NCBI GenBank assembly: GCA_036785705.1
Contig: JAWUZG010000138.1
Span: 1,939,501 to 2,003,500, forward strand
Origin: Acanthornis magna
Taxonomy: Eukaryota > Chordata > Aves > Passeriformes > Acanthizidae
Direction: 5' to 3'
DNA: 64,000 nt
The translations under genes were made by a program, and so were the position numbers. The notes beneath the pieces were generated by a model. The model was not told where the DNA came from. It worked only from the letters and a program-made list of their open reading frames with translations, and searched no databases. Numbering within the stretch: position 1 is the stretch's first letter; each line of letters begins with the position of its first letter. Shown piece by piece: positions 59,609-64,000 of the stretch.

Positions 59609-62600
59609 AGTCCTGTGCACTGGGAATATTTTTGGATCCAAGGACTTTAGCATCCTGGAAAGATATGTCGCTAACAGCGGAAATGAGACGGAATTAGATC
59701 CCCTTGGGTTATGCCCATGGCCTCAGTGCAGTGCTGTGCCATTGCAGCCACTGAGGGACATGTGACACAGGGATGTCTCTGGACAATGGCTCAAAAATGG
59801 GCAAAGGAAGAGCCTTTGAAGGCAGCAGGCAGTTTGTGGCTGGGTGTTGGTTGCAGTCATGGAGCTTTGTGATGCCAGCACAGCTGACAGAGAACTCTGT
59901 GCTCATATTCTCGTACCACTAACTGGCCATCAGGCTAAAGGCACAGCTCAGCTGACACAAGCTGATTCACTATCCTGGCACAAGGAATCTCCAGATGGTC
60001 AGAGATCATGCTGACACAAGCAGGGCCCTCAAGACCACCCACTAGTCTTCTGCACAGCCATGCTCCAACGGCTGAACCAAATCAGAATTCAACATTCAGG
60101 ATCACACTTCTTTTCCTACTCCCTATCACCCAGCAGCATTTCCTCAACCTTAACCCTGGGTCCTGGGTCCTGATCGCTGCAGTAGCCTGGCCAGCTGGGA
60201 CTAACCTGGAACACATGAGCTTTGCCCTCTGAAACATATCCTGCCTTTCTGCTTTTCTGTCTCCCTCACACAGGTAGGTAGTAGCTAACAAATTATATGT
60301 TTAATGCACATAAAAAACTAATTTTTTTTCACACACATCTGTCATTGGACTGTGAAGTGTGACATGCTCTGCTCTTTGGGGTTGGGTGGGGTTGGTGTGC
60401 ACAATGCTGGGTTTAAGGGAACAGCTGGGCTACTCCATCCTGGGTGCTGTGCTGGACAAACAGCACCAGCCGGCAGCAGAGCTGAGCGCAGGGGTCCCAG
60501 AGAAGCTGAAGCCCATGCAAAGGGTTGACTCTCCTAGGACAAGCTATTAATAGAAGAAAAGTTGGTTGGAGGGACTTCAGCAGGGTGTCTAGTCCCAAAT
60601 CCCGATTGGATTGGAAGAGACACAGCTAGTCAAATGAGAGCTGATTTGGGAGGTTCGGAGCTGAACAAGACTGATGTCTTTCCAGAAAGATGACATGGAT
60701 ATGTTACTTGATTTACCATAATTTAATCAAGCTGATCATTAGGTTAATTTGAAGATCTGATGTAGAATGAAATGCACTGGAACAACTCAACCAGGGCTGT
60801 GGGAGGAGTTCCTCCTATTGCCAACTCAAAAACCAATACAAAACAACCTCCAAAATACGTGCTCTGCAAGTACTCACTGGGGGAAAGGCCCTGGCCTGCT
60901 CTGTGCAAGAAGACAAGCCAGATGACATCCGTTCTTGGACTAACCAGCAGAGAATCTCTGAGCCCCCTCTCCAACCATCCCTCTGGCTTTACTTAATTAC
61001 CTATTTCAGTTATTAATTTGCATTATATGGGCACTGGTGAAGTTTGATGGTTCCCTGCTTCACTGTTAGGATCTAGATAAAACCCACAGTCAATAAATGG
61101 GAAACCAATCTTGGAAACTTTGGCTGTGGTCCTACTATTGTCCTACTTTGTGAAGAGGAGCATGATTGGTTTTGGAGGTGAACTGGGTTCTGTCCAGAAA
61201 TTCTCTTCCCGTGAGCAAGGTGAGTACCCAGACCTCGGGGAGAGAGGACACAACATTTTTCCAGATCCCAAACAATACGATCTCACTAATTGTGAGACAC
61301 TCAGAAGAAACAAGAAGGAAAATGCCCTGTTACACCTCAGGGTACCCAGAGAAATTGCTCTGCTGTGGTTTCTTCATCTCACTCCTCTGAATCTCTCCTC
61401 CCCTTCACCCTGCCAGTGCTTGTCCATGCAAGATGCTCCTTATCTTCAGCCTGTTTATTCTTCTTCCAGGAGAAAGTGGTTATCTGCTCCTCTCACCATT
61501 CCCTAACCAGACCCTAACCAGACCCCTCCTCTGCTCATCCTGGATTTTTCTAATGTGCTGGTCTTTTTGCTGCTGTGGCCGACTGCAGACAGGCACTGGG
61601 GAAAACGCGTGCCCTAATGAAAAGCAGGTGCTGGGCAGAGCTGTGTCAGGAAACGTGAACGAGCTCTGCCGCGTGCGTGTGTCTCATTCTCTTTCCTGTT
61701 GTGCGGCTGATGGCCGTGTGTGACCCAAACCAAACAGTACCTGTGCCATGTGCTCCACAGCACTTCCCACTGGCAGCTGCCAGGGGCTAGCTAGCGCAGC
61801 AGGGGAGGTGTCAGAGCTGCCCACAGCTCGTGGGTCTTGGCTTGCAGTGAGCAGCAGCATCCTCAGCAGGGAGAGCAAACCGCTTTCCCACCCTGCTTCC
61901 TTATTTCCCATTTTCTCCCTGCCTGAGTTCCCATCACAGCTCTGGCCCCAGTCCACATGGTATCCATTTCTCAAGGGCCTTCCCTGGGTTTGGATCTCCT
62001 CCTGATGCCTTGCAAGCTGGGATGAACATTCCTGCAATCCCATGCTGGCCATGGACTCCCACACTCAGTGCCACCCGCTGTCTCCTTTTATTCCATTCAC
62101 TGGCTGCTTGTCACAAGCCGAGTGTTCTGTGTGTCACCTCCACCACAGGACAAGGACTGCGGCTCTCTGAGGCCATTGCATTTGCTGACGTGCCAGGCTG
62201 AGCCACGTTAGCAATTGGCTAGCAAAGCGCCTTTGGCCTGAAAATGAGCCTGGGTGAGCTTGGGCTCAAAAAAAGAGAAATTTCGCAGGGGAATCAGACA
62301 CAGGAAAGAGAGATACAACCCTAGTATGAATCCTCTGCAGCTGAAGTGAGCAGGAAAAATGATACAGACCCCCCTCTCCAGGGGGCAAGGTTGGCATGAA
62401 CACAGAGCCACTGTGCTGCAGCAGGGATCCAGCTCCAGAAGGTTCTGGTGGCACTCATTAACATGGCAGTGGGATGGAGGAGAGGCTCCAGTCACGGAGC
62501 AAAGATGAACCCAGAGCATGTAGGGTACAAGGATCAACATGAGTGAAGTCTACCTTCTAGACTTGTCCTCCTTCTGAACCTGCACCCCTGATTGATACTG

Positions 62601-64000
62601 GGCGACACTTCCCACTCGTCAGCCCCTTGCTGTGGTTCAGGACACTCTCCAGCACACCCTCCAGCACACTTACATCCCACCTGGGCTCACCCATCTACCC
62701 AGGCTGCAGCCATGGGCTTGTGCCTGCCCAGAGACACAGCTCAGCTGTGCGTTTACAAGCCCCGCTGTGCTTGATGGGGATCTTGCAGAGCTGCCAGTTG
62801 CATTCCAGCTCGTTATGTTTTAATTTATTCAATCCATAGGCTTCCTATTGTGAGGATATCAGCACTGAGAAGTAAAATCCAAATCCAGAACATTGCAGAA
62901 GAACCAAACTGCCAAAATGCAGAGACAGAGAGACAAAGTAAATCTGTCATAAGGCGGTCCTGACAGACCTCCCACCCCGAGAGGAGCCAGTTCCCAATTA
63001 GTGCAAAAGAACTTAGGCAAAGAGGAGGAACAGATTCAAAAACAAATGAAAGGGACCAAAAATGGTCAAGAAAAGGCCAGTGGAAATACTCAGGTCAGCG
63101 CTGTGCCATGTAGCACTGGGGGTGTCCCTCCGTGCCTTGGAGCCCTCCCCTGGCACAGACCTGCCCCAAACGGTCCCTGCAAATTTTCCAATGATTTCAG
63201 GACAGAGAGTCTGTCCAAGAGCAGCTCCTGTCCCTGCTTGGCATTCAGGACACTGATCATAGCCATGGTGGCAGCCAGAGAGGAGGGGAGCAGATGGATA
63301 CAAAGGGAGGCTGTGTGGGCTATGGGGTGTCAGGGGTGTCACAGGAGCCTGTGGGGCAATGAACACAGCTCATGGGGAGACATGTGGGGATTCTGGAAGA
63401 AATGGACAGGAAGGGCACTGACGGGAGCCAAAACTCCCTCCCAAGGTCACTCTATACCCAGCCAGAGCTGCATTTTGTCCCCAGGAGGCCCTAAAGACAT
63501 GGCCAGCAAATGGCAGGTCATGAGCCAGCAGAGAAGCTGCTATGTTGGTGCTTGCGAGGGGGCAGCAGGGCTGCGGTGTCCCATGAGGTGCCATTCCCTG
63601 TGACATGTCTGAGCTGGGCCATCAGTGTGGGTGGGCACCTGGATGCTCCCATAGCCCTTCAGCTGCCTATCAGTGCCATTGGATAAGGAGGGAGAGCAGG
63701 GCACTGCAGCGGAAAAAGGGAAACAAAAAACTCTTCTAGTGGTGTAAATCACTCAGGCTCCCTGGCTATAACACCATTCCAGCTGAGCATCTGCCTGGAG
63801 AGCTGGAGGCCAGAGGGATGTCGGGTGTGACCTCCTGCATAGCTCAGTACTCCTCAGGCCTCACTCCCTGTGCCAGGCTCACGCCCAGACAGCGCAGTAA
63901 GAGCTGCTTCCCGTAAGAGAGCTTCCCAGCCCCACTCGCTTCCAGCACCGCAGCCTGCACTGATCTTGCAATGATAAAATAGTTTCCAACTCACTTTGAA
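59609..64000. other. non-coding unique sequence to the window end
   Basis: No gene is supported. Frames of 131 codons (61111-61506 plus) and 200 codons (63001-63603 plus) lack domains. The first contains a donor-like AAG|GTGAGT at 61220 but no good acceptor. AT-rich intervals at about 60290-60340 and 60690-60770 are short. A double 'ccctaaccaga' word at 61501-61524 is an isolated 11-bp duplication. Confidence 0.5.

Noticed and set aside
61111..61506. 131-codon frame with a donor-like AAG|GTGAGT at 61220
   Set aside because: No convincing acceptor upstream, no domain, and the frame continues past the donor; the match is probably accidental.
61501..61524. Telomere-like 'ccctaaccaga' doubled
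   Set aside because: The unit is 11 bp, not the CCCTAA hexamer, and occurs only twice, so it is not an interstitial telomere.
63001..63603. 200-codon plus-strand open frame near the right end
   Set aside because: Same reasons: no domains and a minus-strand frame of similar quality over the same bases.

Overview
The window looks like a stretch of avian chromosome that is almost entirely non-coding. The main evidence is eleven copies or fragments of CR1, the dominant bird and reptile non-LTR retrotransposon. All carry recognisable 3' end sequence or, in one case, the segment just upstream of it, and several keep the typical tail built from 'attctgtgattctatg' or 'aatcacagaat' motifs. Introns, microsatellites and moderate CpG depletion also fit a vertebrate. 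There are no bacterial operons, ribosome-binding sites, CRISPR arrays or phage genes. I cannot name the species or the chromosome.

Only one protein-coding exon is well supported. It lies on the minus strand at about 10579-10808, with a strong polypyrimidine tract and AG acceptor, a consensus GTGAGT donor, locally retained CpGs and an open frame of 49 codons starting MNGVIKQDR. I do not recognise the gene. An in-frame stop upstream of the ATG suggests a first coding exon preceded by a non-coding exon. If so, the sequence below 10579 is its downstream intron, and the sequence above 10808 is its upstream intron or promoter side. Nearly all other open frames of 60-350 codons are chance frames in GC-rich intronic or intergenic DNA, or antisense readings of CR1.

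Layout. 1-10.5 kb: unique sequence with one perfect hairpin (1422-1475), one CR1 (4.4 kb) and two AT-rich tracts. 10.6-10.8 kb: the exon. 11-31 kb: unique DNA with six CR1 pieces, a 43-bp tandem duplication (25.7 kb) and several AT-rich, motif-rich tracts that could be conserved regulatory elements. 31-47 kb: two CR1 pieces in a tail-defined subfamily different from the others, and otherwise unique sequence. 47.8-48.3 kb: a 24-copy, 22-bp minisatellite, the most striking repeat in the window. 48-64 kb: unique DNA with two CR1s and a mirrored pair of GATA-like sites (58.4 kb).

I found no convincing new multi-gene system. The most useful leads are the unassigned exon, the minisatellite with its 13-unit internal duplication, the 19-bp perfect hairpin, and several candidate regulatory elements that a cross-species alignment would quickly confirm or remove.
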